Made by a program: the position numbers and the translations under genes. Shown here in pieces: positions 1 through 10,430 of a stretch of 64,000 nucleotides of DNA (positions within the stretch are counted from its first letter, which is position 1; the number at the start of each line of letters is the position of its first letter). The stretch lies in assembly GCF_001298265.1 (NCBI RefSeq), contig NZ_LGSZ01000048.1, forward strand, positions 124,001 to 188,000. The letters are read 5' to 3'. The notes under the pieces are model-generated. The model did not search any database, had not been told where the DNA came from, and worked only from the letters and a program-made list of their open reading frames with translations. Origin of the DNA: Allobosea vaviloviae (GTDB lineage: Bacteria > Pseudomonadota > Alphaproteobacteria > Rhizobiales > Beijerinckiaceae).

Positions 1-2
1 TC

Positions 3-449
3 GCGGCGACCGGATGGCGCTGGTACTGGGAGATGTTCCGGCAGGCGATCATGCCGATCACCGTGCTCGGCCTGTTCCAGGCGGCCTCGTACACCCGCTA
101 TGTCCGCTCCGCCGTTCTCGACGTGATCCGGCTGGACTACGTCACCACCGCCCGCGCCAAGGGCCTCGGCGAAAAGACCGTGACGCTGCGCCACATCACG
201 CGCAACGCGCTCATCCCGGTCGTCACGCTCGTCGCGCTGCAGATGCCTGCCGTGTTCGGCGGCGCCATCGTCACCGAGCAGATCTTCCGGATTCCGGGGA
301 TCGGCTCGCTCCTGATCGACGCGATCCTGGCCAACGACACTCCGGTCATCATGGCCGTGACCTTCGTCTTCGCCTGCCTCGTCGTCCTGTTCAATCTCAT
401 TGCGGATCTGCTTTATGGCTGGCTCGACCCTCGCATCTCCTTCAGCTGA
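3..449 (+). CDS. Oligopeptide-type ABC transporter permease (DppB/OppB family), 5'-truncated by window edge
   Basis: C-terminal part of an inner-membrane permease that, with the next gene, would form the channel of a peptide/opine-type importer. The frame is open from base 3, so the true start lies upstream of the window. It carries the permease coupling motif region (DYVTTARAKGL, then NALIPVVTL) that contacts the ATPase, the family landmark EQIFRIPGIGSLLIDAI, and ends LYGWLDPRI, the usual DppB end. Hydrophobic stretches follow the coupling loop. The next permease starts 4 bases after the stop, so the two are co-transcribed. Substrate cannot be told from this fragment. Confidence 0.93.
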   Translation, partial: AATGWRWYWEMFRQAIMPITVLGLFQAASYTRYVRSAVLDVIRLDYVTTARAKGLGEKTVTLRHITRNALIPVVTLVALQMPAVFGGAIVTEQIFRIPGIGSLLIDAILANDTPVIMAVTFVFACLVVLFNLIADLLYGWLDPRISFS

Positions 450-453
450 GCCC

Positions 454-1356
454 ATGTCGGGCCCGGCTCAGACGAGCGCTGCCACCTCGCCAGGGCGCGA
501 GACCTGGAAGCGTTTCCGTCGTCACAAGCTGGCGATGGCCAGCAGCTTCGTGCTCGCCACGCTGATCCTCGGCGTCGTGATCGGCCCCTGGCTGTGGCCG
601 GTGGCGATCAACGACATCGATTTCTCGGCGCAGCTCCAGACCCCCTCCTGGGCGCACCCGTTCGGCACGGACGATCTCGGCCAGGACCTGCTGGCGCGGA
701 TGATCTATGGCGGGCGGATCTCGCTCGCCGTCGGGCTGGCGGCGATGTTCGTCGCGACCTTCTTCGGCATCGTCATCGGCGCGGTCGCCGGCATGTCGCG
801 CGGCTCTGTCGACAACTTCCTGATGTGGCTGACGGACCTGTTCCTATCGCTGCCGCAGCTGCCACTGCTGCTGCTGGTGATCTATTTCTTCCGCGAGCAG
901 CTCAAGGCGGCCTTCGGCGTCGAAGGCGGCGTCTTCGTCCTGATCGTCGTGGTCATCGGCGGGTTGAAATGGATGCCCGTGGCACGGCTTGTGCGTGCCC
1001 AGTTCATGTCGCTGCGCGAAAAGGAGTTCGTCGAAGCCGCCAAGGCCCATGGCGCGACGAAATTCCGCCAGATGGTCCACCACATCCTGCCGAACGCGAT
1101 CGGCCCCGTGATTGTCGCGGCCACGATCGAGGTGTCCTCGGCCATCATCGCGGAATCGACGCTGTCCTTCCTCGGGTTGGGCTTCCCGCCGGATATCCCG
1201 ACCTGGGGGCGCCTGCTGTTCGATGCCAAGGACCATCTCGATTCCGCGCCGCACTGGGCGCTGTTTCCGGGCGCGGCGATCTTCCTGACCGTGCTCTCGA
1301 TCAACTTCATCGGCGACGGTCTGCGCGACGCGCTCGATCCGCGCCGAGTCATCTAA
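454..1356 (+). CDS. Oligopeptide-type ABC transporter permease (DppC/OppC family)
   Basis: Second membrane subunit of the importer. The N-terminal cytoplasmic stretch WKRFRRHKLAM precedes a first membrane helix; HPFGTDDLGQDLLARMIYGGRISL is the DppC hallmark; the coupling loop is KEFVEAAKAHGATKFRQM, and the end TWGRLLFDAK...GDGLRDALDPR is typical. I prefer the ATG at 454 (300 aa), just after the preceding stop; in-frame ATGs at 400 and 415 would overlap the upstream gene. Followed after 42 bases by the ATPase gene, giving a permease-permease-ATPase operon whose solute-binding protein must lie upstream of the window. Confidence 0.93.
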   Translation: MSGPAQTSAATSPGRETWKRFRRHKLAMASSFVLATLILGVVIGPWLWPVAINDIDFSAQLQTPSWAHPFGTDDLGQDLLARMIYGGRISLAVGLAAMFVATFFGIVIGAVAGMSRGSVDNFLMWLTDLFLSLPQLPLLLLVIYFFREQLKAAFGVEGGVFVLIVVVIGGLKWMPVARLVRAQFMSLREKEFVEAAKAHGATKFRQMVHHILPNAIGPVIVAATIEVSSAIIAESTLSFLGLGFPPDIPTWGRLLFDAKDHLDSAPHWALFPGAAIFLTVLSINFIGDGLRDALDPRRVI

Positions 1357-1398
1357 CGCAGCAAGGCATCTGACCTTGAACCTTCGGAAGGCATCCGC

Positions 1399-3249
<1,851 letters not shown>

Positions 3250-3292
3250 TCGGGCGACGCTGGCGCGAGGTTTTCCGCAGGATCGGAACCCG

Positions 3293-3323
3293 AAGGGGCG
3301 GGCACGACACGTGCCCGCCCCTT
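3293..3323 (+). terminator. Rho-independent terminator candidate after the peptide ABC operon
   Basis: Perfect 13-bp inverted repeat AAGGGGCGGGCAC / GTGCCCGCCCCTT around a 5-base loop, 43 bases after the stop at 3249. The downstream run is only CTTCATT, so the U-tract is weak; the stem is very strong. Confidence 0.75.
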
Positions 3324-3378
3324 CTTCATTGGGCATCGGGTTCGCTGGGTATCGAGCGGCCGGCTCGGGAGACGCGAC

Positions 3379-3474
3379 GTCGTCCCGGGCTTGACCCGGA
3401 ACCCATTCCGGAACGCTTACGATCCCGCTTCAGGCATGGATCCCGGATCTCCGCTGCGCTGCGTCCGGGATGAC
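3379..3474. repeat. Dispersed intergenic palindromic repeat, family 2 copy 1
   Basis: About 95 bases sharing segments such as ACCCATTCCGGAACG, CAGGCATGGATCCCGGATCT and GTCCGGGATGAC with 54405-54505. It is internally complementary (CCGGGAT / ATCCCGG type arms). It occupies most of the 298-base stretch 3250-3547 between the ABC operon and the convergent Lrp gene; that stretch otherwise holds only the terminator. Inference: a non-autonomous repeat of the REP/BIME kind. Confidence 0.7.
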
Positions 3475-3547
3475 ACGCGCTTCCAGCACGAGGCGAGGCG
3501 CTCTGGCGTCAGGGACGAGCAGAAGGGAGGGAGCCCGATTGAGAGGC

Positions 3548-4015
3548 TCACGGCTTCGGCAGATCCGGCACGCGATAGGCGGTCGTCGACTTGATCCGCT
3601 CCATGGCGAAGCGCGAGGTGACGTTCTTCAGGGGAATCGTCTCGATCAGCTTCTTGTAGAAGCCGTCATAGGCCGACATGTCGGCGACGACGACGCGCAG
3701 CATGTAGTCGACATCGCCGGCCATGCGATAGAACTCCATCACCTCCGGCATGGCGGAGACCATCTGCGCGAACTTCTCGAGCCAAGGCCCGGAATGGTCT
3801 GATGTCTCGATCTGGACGAAGACGGTCAGACCAAGTCCGATCTTCTCCGGCGCCACCAGCGCCACGCGCTTGAGGATGACGCCGGACTGCTCCAGCTTCT
3901 GGATGCGCTTCCAGCAGGGCGTCTGCGAGAGCCCGACCCGATCGGCCAATTCGGCGATCGAGATATTGGCGTCACCCTGCAGCACCGTCAGGATTTTCCG
4001 GTCTATCGCGTCCAT
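3548..4015 (-). CDS. Lrp/AsnC family transcriptional regulator
   Basis: About 155 residues, the normal Lrp length. N-terminal winged helix-turn-helix: MDAIDRKILTVLQ, then ISIAELADRVGLSQTPCWKRI, followed by the ligand-binding RAM domain (MPEVMEFYRMAGDVDYMLRVV) with its Gly-Asp ligand loop. I start at the ATG giving MDAIDRK (4015); an ATG six codons upstream at 4033 is possible. It is divergent from the sulfonate/nitrate-type ABC operon beginning at 4177 and probably regulates it in response to an amino acid or related ligand; that target is inference from position. Confidence 0.93.
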   Translation of the reverse strand: MDAIDRKILTVLQGDANISIAELADRVGLSQTPCWKRIQKLEQSGVILKRVALVAPEKIGLGLTVFVQIETSDHSGPWLEKFAQMVSAMPEVMEFYRMAGDVDYMLRVVVADMSAYDGFYKKLIETIPLKNVTSRFAMERIKSTTAYRVPDLPKP

Positions 4016-4176
4016 TCTCTTCCATCCAGCCAATAGAGAACATTCATATCGTCATCAGTGATAATAAGAGATACTTTTTCTTTTTAAGCGGCGTCTCTTG
4101 TATTCAGATAGAAAATCCTTTTCTGAGACTGTCAATAGGCGTCTTTTCGACGCCTCCAAGTTGAGGATTTTCGACC
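4016..4176. promoter_or_regulatory. Divergent promoter region between lrp-like gene and ABC operon
   Basis: 161 bases, conspicuously A+T-rich from about 4040 to 4150 in an otherwise G+C-rich window (runs such as ACTTTTTCTTTTTAAG). Placed to hold promoters for both directions and Lrp sites. I could not pick out a convincing -35/-10 pair or operator. Confidence 0.5.
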
Positions 4177-5202
4177 ATGGATCGCCGCCAGTTCCTGCTT
4201 GCAGGCTCCAGCCTGGTCGCCGCCGCCCCCTTCGCGCCGGTCCTCGCACAGGCGCCCGTCGCAGCCCGCATCGGCTACATCCCGATCATCGGCACGGCGC
4301 CTGTCTTCGTTGCCCAGGGCGAGGGCTGGCTGAAGGAGGCCGGGATCGCTGCGAGCTTCACCGTCTTCGAATCCGGCCCCAACATGATCCAGGCCTTCGC
4401 CTCGGGTACGATCGACTTCTACCTCGCCGGCATTGCGCCTCTGGCGGTCGCGCGCTCGCGCGGCGTCGATGTGCGGGTGGTGGCCGCGACCGCCATTGCG
4501 GAGAACGTCTTCGTGGCGGCGCCGGCCCTGGCGAAGTTCTTCACGCCGGGCGCGGCGCCGGCCGCAGCCTTCAAGGCGCACAAGGCGGCGACCGGCAAGG
4601 CAGCGCGGCTGGCCACACAGCCCGCCGGCTCGGTCCCCAACACCGTGCTGCAATACTGGCTCTGGGAGGTCGCGAAGGCCGAGAAGGGCGATGTCGAGAT
4701 CGTGCCGATGGGGATCGACGCGACGCAGCAGGCGGTGCTCGCCGGCGCTGTCGAGGGCGGCATCGTGCGCGAGCCGGCGCTGACCATCGTCCAGACCCGC
4801 AACCCCGGCATCAGGCTGATCGCGGGCGGGCAGGAGCTCTTCCCGGGCCAGCCCGGTACGGTCGTCGCCGGCTCCGGCGCCTTCGTCACCAAGAATCCCG
4901 AGGCGGTGCAGAAGCTCGTCGACAGCCTGGTGCGCGCCGCCGATCTGATCGCCAAGAACCCCGACAAGGCCGCGCCCCATGTCGGCGCCGCGCTCGGCAA
5001 GGGCATCGTCGACCCCGCTTTGATCCGCAAGGCGCTGGTCTCGCCGGCCTCGACCTTCGAGATCGACCCGCGCAAGATCATCGAGCCCTCGCGCGCGATG
5101 CAGGCCTACCAGGTCAAGCTCGGCTCGCTGGAGAAGGAACTGCCCTTCGACGGGTTGTTCGAGACACAGTTTTACGAACGCGCCGTCAAGGCGGCCGGCT
5201 GA
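4177..5202 (+). CDS. ABC transporter substrate-binding protein, nitrate/sulfonate/taurine (SsuA/TauA-like) family
   Basis: 341-residue periplasmic binding protein. The N-terminus MDRRQFLLAG...APVLAQA is a signal peptide with a twin-arginine-like DRRQFLL motif and an AXA-type cleavage site near residue 25. The mature part begins ARIGYIPIIGTAPVFVAQGEGW, followed by GTIDFYLAGIAPLAVARSRG, the usual order in the SsuA/NrtA superfamily. The permease starts 4 bases after the stop. Ligand unknown: sulfonate, taurine, thiamine-precursor and nitrate binders look alike at this level. Confidence 0.9.
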   Translation: MDRRQFLLAGSSLVAAAPFAPVLAQAPVAARIGYIPIIGTAPVFVAQGEGWLKEAGIAASFTVFESGPNMIQAFASGTIDFYLAGIAPLAVARSRGVDVRVVAATAIAENVFVAAPALAKFFTPGAAPAAAFKAHKAATGKAARLATQPAGSVPNTVLQYWLWEVAKAEKGDVEIVPMGIDATQQAVLAGAVEGGIVREPALTIVQTRNPGIRLIAGGQELFPGQPGTVVAGSGAFVTKNPEAVQKLVDSLVRAADLIAKNPDKAAPHVGAALGKGIVDPALIRKALVSPASTFEIDPRKIIEPSRAMQAYQVKLGSLEKELPFDGLFETQFYERAVKAAG

Positions 5203-5206
5203 CAGC

Positions 5207-5959
5207 ATGGCCTCGCTCCGGGCGCCCGCCCTCGCCTTCCTGGGCCTTGTCGCCTTCCTGCTGCTGTGGGAGGCGATCCCGTTCTTCGGGATCGTCAACC
5301 CAGCTTTCCTGCCGGGTCCGAGCGTGCTGCCAAAGGCGTTCCTGTCCGAAATCCGGTCCGGCGCCTGGCTCTCGGCGATCCTCGGCTCGCTCTGGCATTA
5401 CTTCGTCGGGCTCTTCACCGGCTCGCTGTTGGGGGCCGCACTCGGCGTGCTCGTCGGCATGTCGCGCACGGCCGAGGAGGCCACCGCCTGGGTCGTGCGC
5501 GTGCTGCGGCCGATTCCCGGCCTCGCCTGGGTGCCTTTCGCGATCATCTGGTTCGGCGTGAACCCGTCTGCCGCCGTCTTCATCATCGCGATCGGCGTGT
5601 TCTGGATCGTCTTCTTCGCGGCGCAAGGCGCAATCCGCGGCGTCGACCGCGACCTGATCGAGGTGGCCGACGCCTTCGGCTTCCGCTCGCCCTGGCAGCG
5701 CCTGACCAAGATCCTGCTGCCGGCAGCGATGCCCGGCATCCTCGTCGGCGTCAGGACGGCGCTCGGGCAGGCCTGGATGGCCGTCGTGGCCGCCGAGATC
5801 TTCGGCGTGGCCGGCGTCGGCCAGCGCATGATGCAGGCCTCCAGCCTGCTCGCGACCGACATCGTCGTGGTCTACATGCTCACCATGGCCGGACTTTACG
5901 GGTTCCTCGACACCCTGTTCGTCGCCTTCCAGAAATGGGTGCTGCGTTGGAAAGCGTGA
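5207..5959 (+). CDS. ABC transporter permease, SsuC/TauC-like
   Basis: 250-residue inner-membrane permease with about six hydrophobic helices (first one LAFLGLVAFLLLWEAIPFFG). The coupling loop is DLIEVADAFGFRSPWQRLTKILLPAAMPGILVG, followed by ALGQAWMAVVAAEIFG, both signature stretches of the nitrate/sulfonate/taurine permeases. It lies directly after the binding protein, and the downstream ATPase frame overlaps its end. Confidence 0.93.
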   Translation: MASLRAPALAFLGLVAFLLLWEAIPFFGIVNPAFLPGPSVLPKAFLSEIRSGAWLSAILGSLWHYFVGLFTGSLLGAALGVLVGMSRTAEEATAWVVRVLRPIPGLAWVPFAIIWFGVNPSAAVFIIAIGVFWIVFFAAQGAIRGVDRDLIEVADAFGFRSPWQRLTKILLPAAMPGILVGVRTALGQAWMAVVAAEIFGVAGVGQRMMQASSLLATDIVVVYMLTMAGLYGFLDTLFVAFQKWVLRWKA

Positions 5960-6741
5960 TCGACAAGAGCGTGAGCGACAAGACCGTGATCGAGATTCGG
6001 GGCCTCTCGCTGACCTTCACCCGCGACGGCGAGCAGACCGAGGTGCTGCGCAGGCTCGATCTGTCGGTGGCGCGCGGCGAGTTCCTCGCCATCGTCGGGC
6101 CGTCGGGCGTCGGCAAGTCGACGCTGCTGCGCGTCATCGCCGGGCTGGCGAAGCCGAGCGCCGGCGAGGTCGCGATCAACGCGCGCGACGCAACCCGCCG
6201 GCCGGTCGCTCTGGTCTTCCAGGATTCCCGCCTTCTCCCCTGGCGCAAGGTCGTCGTCAATGTCGGCTTCGGCCTGGAAGGCCAGGTTCCGCGCGCGGCG
6301 CGGCTGGCCAAGGCGCAGGAGATGCTCGATCTGGTGGGATTGGGCTCGCTGGCGCAGCGCTGGCCGCATCAGCTCTCCGGCGGCCAGCGCCAGCGCGTCT
6401 CGCTGGCGCGGGCGCTCGCGGTCGATCCCGAGATTCTGCTGATGGACGAGCCGTTCTCGGCCCTCGACGCACTGACCCGCGAAAGCCTGCAGGACGAACT
6501 GATCCGCGTCTGGCAGCGCACGGGCAAGACCGTGCTCTTCGTCACCCACGATATCGACGAGGCCGCCTATCTCGCAGACCGGGTGGTGATCCTGTCCGGC
6601 GCGCCCGGCCAGATCATCGCCGAGCACCGCATCTCCGAGGCCCATCCGCGCAAGCGCGGCGGGGCGGCGGAAGCCGACATCGTGCGCGCCATCCGGCTGG
6701 GGCTGGGGGCCGATACGGTGAGCGACGGCGCGGCGATCTGA
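5935..6741 (+). CDS. ABC transporter ATP-binding protein, SsuB/TauB-like
   Basis: 268-residue ATPase completing the importer. Walker A GPSGVGKS near residue 55, Q-loop LVFQDSRLLPW, signature LSGGQRQR near 147, Walker B ILLMDEPFSALD near 170, H-loop FVTHDIDEAAYLADRV. The ATG at 5935 overlaps the permease by 25 bases. A GTG at 5956 that overlaps the permease stop as GTGA is an equally reasonable start and would give translational coupling. Convergent with the DUF4105 gene, only 9 bases between stops. Confidence 0.93.
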   Translation: MGAALESVIDKSVSDKTVIEIRGLSLTFTRDGEQTEVLRRLDLSVARGEFLAIVGPSGVGKSTLLRVIAGLAKPSAGEVAINARDATRRPVALVFQDSRLLPWRKVVVNVGFGLEGQVPRAARLAKAQEMLDLVGLGSLAQRWPHQLSGGQRQRVSLARALAVDPEILLMDEPFSALDALTRESLQDELIRVWQRTGKTVLFVTHDIDEAAYLADRVVILSGAPGQIIAEHRISEAHPRKRGGAAEADIVRAIRLGLGADTVSDGAAI

Positions 6742-6750
6742 GACAGCCGT

Positions 6751-7758
6751 TTAACGCCGCCCGAGCGGCACGCCCTCGCGGATCTTCTTCGAGAAATCCG
6801 GATCGTCGAGCGAGATCGTCCGCGCCCTCTCGCCGATGCGCGCCTGCCGGACCAGATCGTCCAGCGGGATGTCGCTCCTGACCGCGCCGATGCGGTGCAG
6901 ATAGCCCGGCAGGTAGCCCGAGAGCAGCACGCGCGGATCGAGCGGCAGCGAGAATTTCCAGGCCGGGGCGACGGAGCCGACGAGCGTGTAGACCACGGTG
7001 GTGCAGTTGGTCGTCAGCGTGTTGTACCAGCGCGGCTGCGCGGCAAGCTTATTCACGTCGTCGACATAGGCGAGCAGCACATCGCGCGCCTGCGCCGGCG
7101 TGGCGGCGATGCGGAACAGCCGCACATCCTCCTTGCGGGCATGGCTGCGCAGGCCGATGAGGTCGCGCTCGGGGGCGGCGACATAGGCCATTTCATAGCT
7201 GCGGAAGAAGCCGGCCAGCGCCGACCATTCCTCGCCCTTCTCGCGCCGGACCTCGATCGAGAAGGTCAAAGGCGGCTGGTCGGCGAAGGGGAAGCTGACG
7301 AGCAGATGCGCGATCGCCTCGCCCGACCAGTAGGACAGGAACAGGTCGATGCCTTCGACCTTGCTCAGATCGTAGCGGCGGGTCTCCCAGCGCTCGTCGT
7401 AATCGCTTTCGCTGCGCCAGTTGAAATTGCGCAGGTTCGAGACCGTCAGCGTCTCGCCCTCGCGGCTGATCGAGGGCAGGCGGGCGAGTTCGGGAATCCA
7501 GTCGCGGTCGTGGGATGGGACAAGGCCGTTCCACCAGCCGAGCAGGCCGACGAAGAGCACGGCGAAGGACAGCGGCAGCCTGGCCGCGCCGCTCCACAGG
7601 CCGATCGCGCCGGCCAGGCCCGCAAGGCAAAAGCCGATGGAGGCGACGGTCGCGGTCGTGCCATCCAACCGGAAGAACAAGAGGCCCGAGCCCCAGATCG
7701 TCGAACCGAGGATGACGAGCGTGGCGATGAGACGGACGATGACGATCAGGATGGCCAC
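6751..7758 (-). CDS. DUF4105 domain membrane protein (Lnb-type N-terminal domain)
   Basis: 335 residues. Three hydrophobic N-terminal segments (about 5-28, 36-56, 62-80) anchor a large presumably periplasmic domain. The DUF4105 landmarks are visible: YDLSKVEGIDLFLSYWSGEAIAHLLVSF, the RREKGEEWS strand, and NTLTTNCTTVVY with a Cys near residue 252, which with a His near 151 resembles a papain/NlpC-type arrangement. The biochemical role of the family is not established to my knowledge. It lies on the same strand as chvG, 57 bases downstream of it, so it may be co-transcribed with the ChvG/ChvI envelope-stress system. Confidence 0.85.
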   Translation of the reverse strand: MAILIVIVRLIATLVILGSTIWGSGLLFFRLDGTTATVASIGFCLAGLAGAIGLWSGAARLPLSFAVLFVGLLGWWNGLVPSHDRDWIPELARLPSISREGETLTVSNLRNFNWRSESDYDERWETRRYDLSKVEGIDLFLSYWSGEAIAHLLVSFPFADQPPLTFSIEVRREKGEEWSALAGFFRSYEMAYVAAPERDLIGLRSHARKEDVRLFRIAATPAQARDVLLAYVDDVNKLAAQPRWYNTLTTNCTTVVYTLVGSVAPAWKFSLPLDPRVLLSGYLPGYLHRIGAVRSDIPLDDLVRQARIGERARTISLDDPDFSKKIREGVPLGRR

Positions 7759-7815
7759 GCTGCTTCAAGCCTCTCGGTCAAAAATCGGTGAGCACGGGGA
7801 GCGCTTCCATGGTGG

Positions 7816-9615
7816 TCAGGCCGCCTGCGGGATGGCGGGGAGGCAGACGATGAAGCGCGCACCCAGACGCGGCTGCTCGCCATCGGCATCCGGGGGACCG
7901 AGGCGGTTCTCCGCCCGGATCGAGCCGCGATGGGCCTCGATGATCTGCCGCGAGATCGACAGGCCCAAGCCCGAATTCTGGCCGAAGCCCTCATTCGGCC
8001 GGTCCGTATAGAAGCGCTCGAAGACGCGCTCCAGCGCATGCGGCTCGATGCCCGGCCCGTCATCCTCGACCGTGATCAGCACGTCGTCGCCCACGCGCGA
8101 GAGCATGACGCGCACCGGCTTGTCGGCGGGCGAGAAGGAGCGGGCATTGTCGATCAGGTTGACGAGGACCTGGCCGAGCCTGGAATCATGGCCGAGCACC
8201 AGGAAGCCGTCCCGCCCGCTCGGCCGCTGGCCTCTGCGCTCGGTCACGAGCTCGATCACGGGCTGGCCTTCGCGGCGGGTCTCGTTCTGGACGGAAACCA
8301 CCGCCTCCAGGACCTGTGCCAGATCGACCGGGCCGGAATCGTTGCGCGCGAGCTCGGCGTCGAGCCTTGATGCGTCGGAGATGTCGGAGATCAGCCGGTC
8401 GAGCCGGCGCACATCATGCTGAATCACCGCCAGCAGGCGCCCGCGCGACTCGTCGTTCTTCGCCCGCGGCAGGGTCTCGACGGCACTGCGCAGCGAGGTC
8501 AGCGGGTTCTTGAGCTCGTGGGCGACATCGGCCGCGAAGCTCTCGATCGCCTCGATGCGGCTGTAGAGCGCCTTGGTCATCTCGCGCAGCGAGCCGGAGA
8601 GATGGCCGATCTCGTCATGCCGGCTGGCGAAATCGGGAATCTGCTCGCACGATTTCACGCCCCGGCGCACGCGCTGGGCCGCGTCGGCGAGCTTGCGGAT
8701 CGGCTCGGCGATGGTGCCGGCGAGCAGCACCGAGAGCACGATCATCACGGCGGCCGAGATGGCGAAGACCCGGAAGATCGCATAGCGCTCGGAGACGATG
8801 ACCGCGTCGATGTCGCCCCCTTGCGTCGAGAGCAGCAGCGCGCCCTTGACCGCGCGGAAGCGCTGCACCGGCACGGCGACAGAGACGATGGTCTGGCCGC
8901 GCGTATTCACCCGCACGACGCTAGCCGGCATCCCGTTCAGGGCGCGCGCCACCTCGGGATAGGATTTGCCGTTGGCGTTCTCGAAGTCGTCGTAAACAGG
9001 CACGTCGGCGCGCCCGAGCCGGTTGCGCAGCAGGTTCCAGGTGCGTTCCAGCAGCGGCGCCTCGTCGGGCTCGCCGACGCGCGGCAGGTCGAGCCGCAGC
9101 ACGTCGCCGCGCGAATACAGGCTGCGCGAGTCCAGGGTCAGAAGGCCGTCGCGATCGTAGATGCGCGCCCGGGTCTTGGTCGGCGTGACCAGGCGGCGCA
9201 GCAGCGGCGCGACCTTCTCCGGGTTGATCGAGAAGTCGAGCGGGTCCTCAGCGATGCCGGCGCTCTCGCCCGCCTGGAGCTGGAGCAGCTTGTCGGGGTC
9301 GATGGTGATCGCGTCGGTTTCGACCGTGGCGGAGGCCGCAATCGCGCCGGCGATGATCTCGCCCTGCGTCAGCAGGCTCTGCACCCGCGCCTCGATCAGG
9401 CCTTCGCGGAACTGGTTGAGGTAGAGGAAACCGACAAGCAGCGCGACGAGGCCGCCCAGGTTCAGGACGACGATGCGCCGGGTGAGACTGGACGCCGCCC
9501 GAGACGAGATCGCGCGGAGCCAGCGCCGGCCCATGGTGCCGAGCCGTCGGCTCAGCGTCGGCCCGGCCTTGCCCGTGCGGGCCTGCGCCGCGCGTTCGTC
9601 GTCGATCGTCGCCAT
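7816..9615 (-). CDS. chvG: ChvG (ExoS/BvrS-type) membrane sensor histidine kinase
   Basis: 599 residues from the ATG giving MATIDDERAAQ; an ATG at 9669 would add an unlikely leader. Order: first membrane helix about 47-67 (RRIVVLNLGGLVALLVGFLYL), a periplasmic sensor domain of about 210 residues, second helix near 285-305, HAMP (PIRKLADAAQRVRRG), dimerisation box VAHELKNPLTSL with phospho-acceptor His366, and catalytic N, G1 and G2 boxes (LVNLIDNARSF, VEDDGPGIE, GLGLSISRQI). In rhizobia and Brucella this kinase senses acid/envelope conditions and controls virulence, exopolysaccharide and outer-membrane genes with ChvI. It lies downstream of chvI, separated by 113 bases that contain repeat-like sequence. 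Confidence 0.93.
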   Translation of the reverse strand: MATIDDERAAQARTGKAGPTLSRRLGTMGRRWLRAISSRAASSLTRRIVVLNLGGLVALLVGFLYLNQFREGLIEARVQSLLTQGEIIAGAIAASATVETDAITIDPDKLLQLQAGESAGIAEDPLDFSINPEKVAPLLRRLVTPTKTRARIYDRDGLLTLDSRSLYSRGDVLRLDLPRVGEPDEAPLLERTWNLLRNRLGRADVPVYDDFENANGKSYPEVARALNGMPASVVRVNTRGQTIVSVAVPVQRFRAVKGALLLSTQGGDIDAVIVSERYAIFRVFAISAAVMIVLSVLLAGTIAEPIRKLADAAQRVRRGVKSCEQIPDFASRHDEIGHLSGSLREMTKALYSRIEAIESFAADVAHELKNPLTSLRSAVETLPRAKNDESRGRLLAVIQHDVRRLDRLISDISDASRLDAELARNDSGPVDLAQVLEAVVSVQNETRREGQPVIELVTERRGQRPSGRDGFLVLGHDSRLGQVLVNLIDNARSFSPADKPVRVMLSRVGDDVLITVEDDGPGIEPHALERVFERFYTDRPNEGFGQNSGLGLSISRQIIEAHRGSIRAENRLGPPDADGEQPRLGARFIVCLPAIPQAA

Positions 9616-9646
9616 CGCGTCCGCCGTGTTGCGTTCGACGTCACTG

Positions 9647-9720
9647 CTGCGCGCGCAGCGACGAAACAATCCAGGGGTGGCAACGCTCCGCCCAATTGCT
9701 TCGCTTCGCTCGCAATGACG
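9647..9720. repeat. Inverted repeat family 1, degenerate copy between chvI and chvG
   Basis: The right arm ATTGCTTCGCTTCGCTCGCA plus ATGACG matches the well-preserved copies at 43710, 45522 and 47539. The left arm (GCAGCGACGAAACAATCCAG) is eroded. It sits inside the intergenic spacer of the chvI-chvG pair and could form a hairpin in their joint transcript. Confidence 0.65.
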
Positions 9721-9728
9721 GCGGGACG

Positions 9729-10430
9729 TCAGCCTTCCTTGAACCGGTAGCCGACGCCGTACAAGGTCTCGATCATGTCGAAGTCGACATCGACCTGGTT
9801 GAACTTCTTGCGCAGGCGCTTGATGTGGCTGTCGATGGTGCGGTCGTCGACATAAACCTCGTCGTCATAGGCCGCGTCCATCAGGGCGTTGCGGCTCTTC
9901 ACCACGCCGGGCCGCTGCGCCAGCGACTGCAGGATCAGGAACTCGGTGACGGTGAGCGTGACCGGCTCGCCCTTCCAGGTGCAGGTATGGCGCTCGGGGT
10001 CCATGCGCAGCAGGCCGCGCTCGAGTGCCTTGGCGTCCTCGCTGCGCGGCGCGGCGGCCGGGTCCTTGGCGCCCGAGCGACGCAGGATCGCCTTGACGCG
10101 CTCGACCAGCAGGCGTTGCGAAAACGGCTTCCGGATGAAGTCGTCGGCGCCCATCTTCAGGCCGAAGAGCTCGTCGATCTCCTCATCCTTCGAGGTCAGG
10201 AAGATGACCGGCAGGTCCGACTTCTGGCGCAGCCGGCGCAGCAGCTCCATGCCGTCCATGCGCGGCATCTTGATGTCGAAGATCGCCAGGTCCGGCGGGT
10301 TCTGCTTCAGCCCATCCAGCGCCGAGGCGCCGTCGGTATAGGTCATGATGCGGTAGCCCTCGGCCTCGAGCGCAATGGAAACCGAGGTGAGGATGTTGCG
10401 GTCGTCATCGACCAGCGCAATGGTTGGCAT
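9729..10430 (-). CDS. chvI: ChvI (BvrR-type) OmpR-family response regulator
   Basis: 233 residues starting [12 protein letters not shown]. Receiver domain: acidic DDD at 8-10, phospho-acceptor Asp52 in [11 protein letters not shown], Thr/Lys switch residues in [10 protein letters not shown] and FIRKPF. C-terminal OmpR winged helix ends [17 protein letters not shown]...[13 protein letters not shown]. Upstream in-frame codons (to 10505) are rejected because the receiver fold starts at this Met. It is the partner of ChvG encoded just downstream and is divergent from the HugZ-like gene. A 12-bp palindrome CTCTCGCGAGAG at 10472-10483 lies upstream, but nothing ties it to ChvI. Confidence 0.95.
   Translation of the reverse strand: MPTIALVDDDRNILTSVSIALEAEGYRIMTYTDGASALDGLKQNPPDLAIFDIKMPRMDGMELLRRLRQKSDLPVIFLTSKDEEIDELFGLKMGADDFIRKPFSQRLLVERVKAILRRSGAKDPAAAPRSEDAKALERGLLRMDPERHTCTWKGEPVTLTVTEFLILQSLAQRPGVVKSRNALMDAAYDDEVYVDDRTIDSHIKRLRKKFNQVDVDFDMIETLYGVGYRFKEG

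Noticed and set aside
3391..3594. Small plus-strand open frame in the repeat region
   Set aside because: Its residues come from the family 2 repeat and its flanks; the same residue string recurs from the copy at 54405, so it is not a gene.
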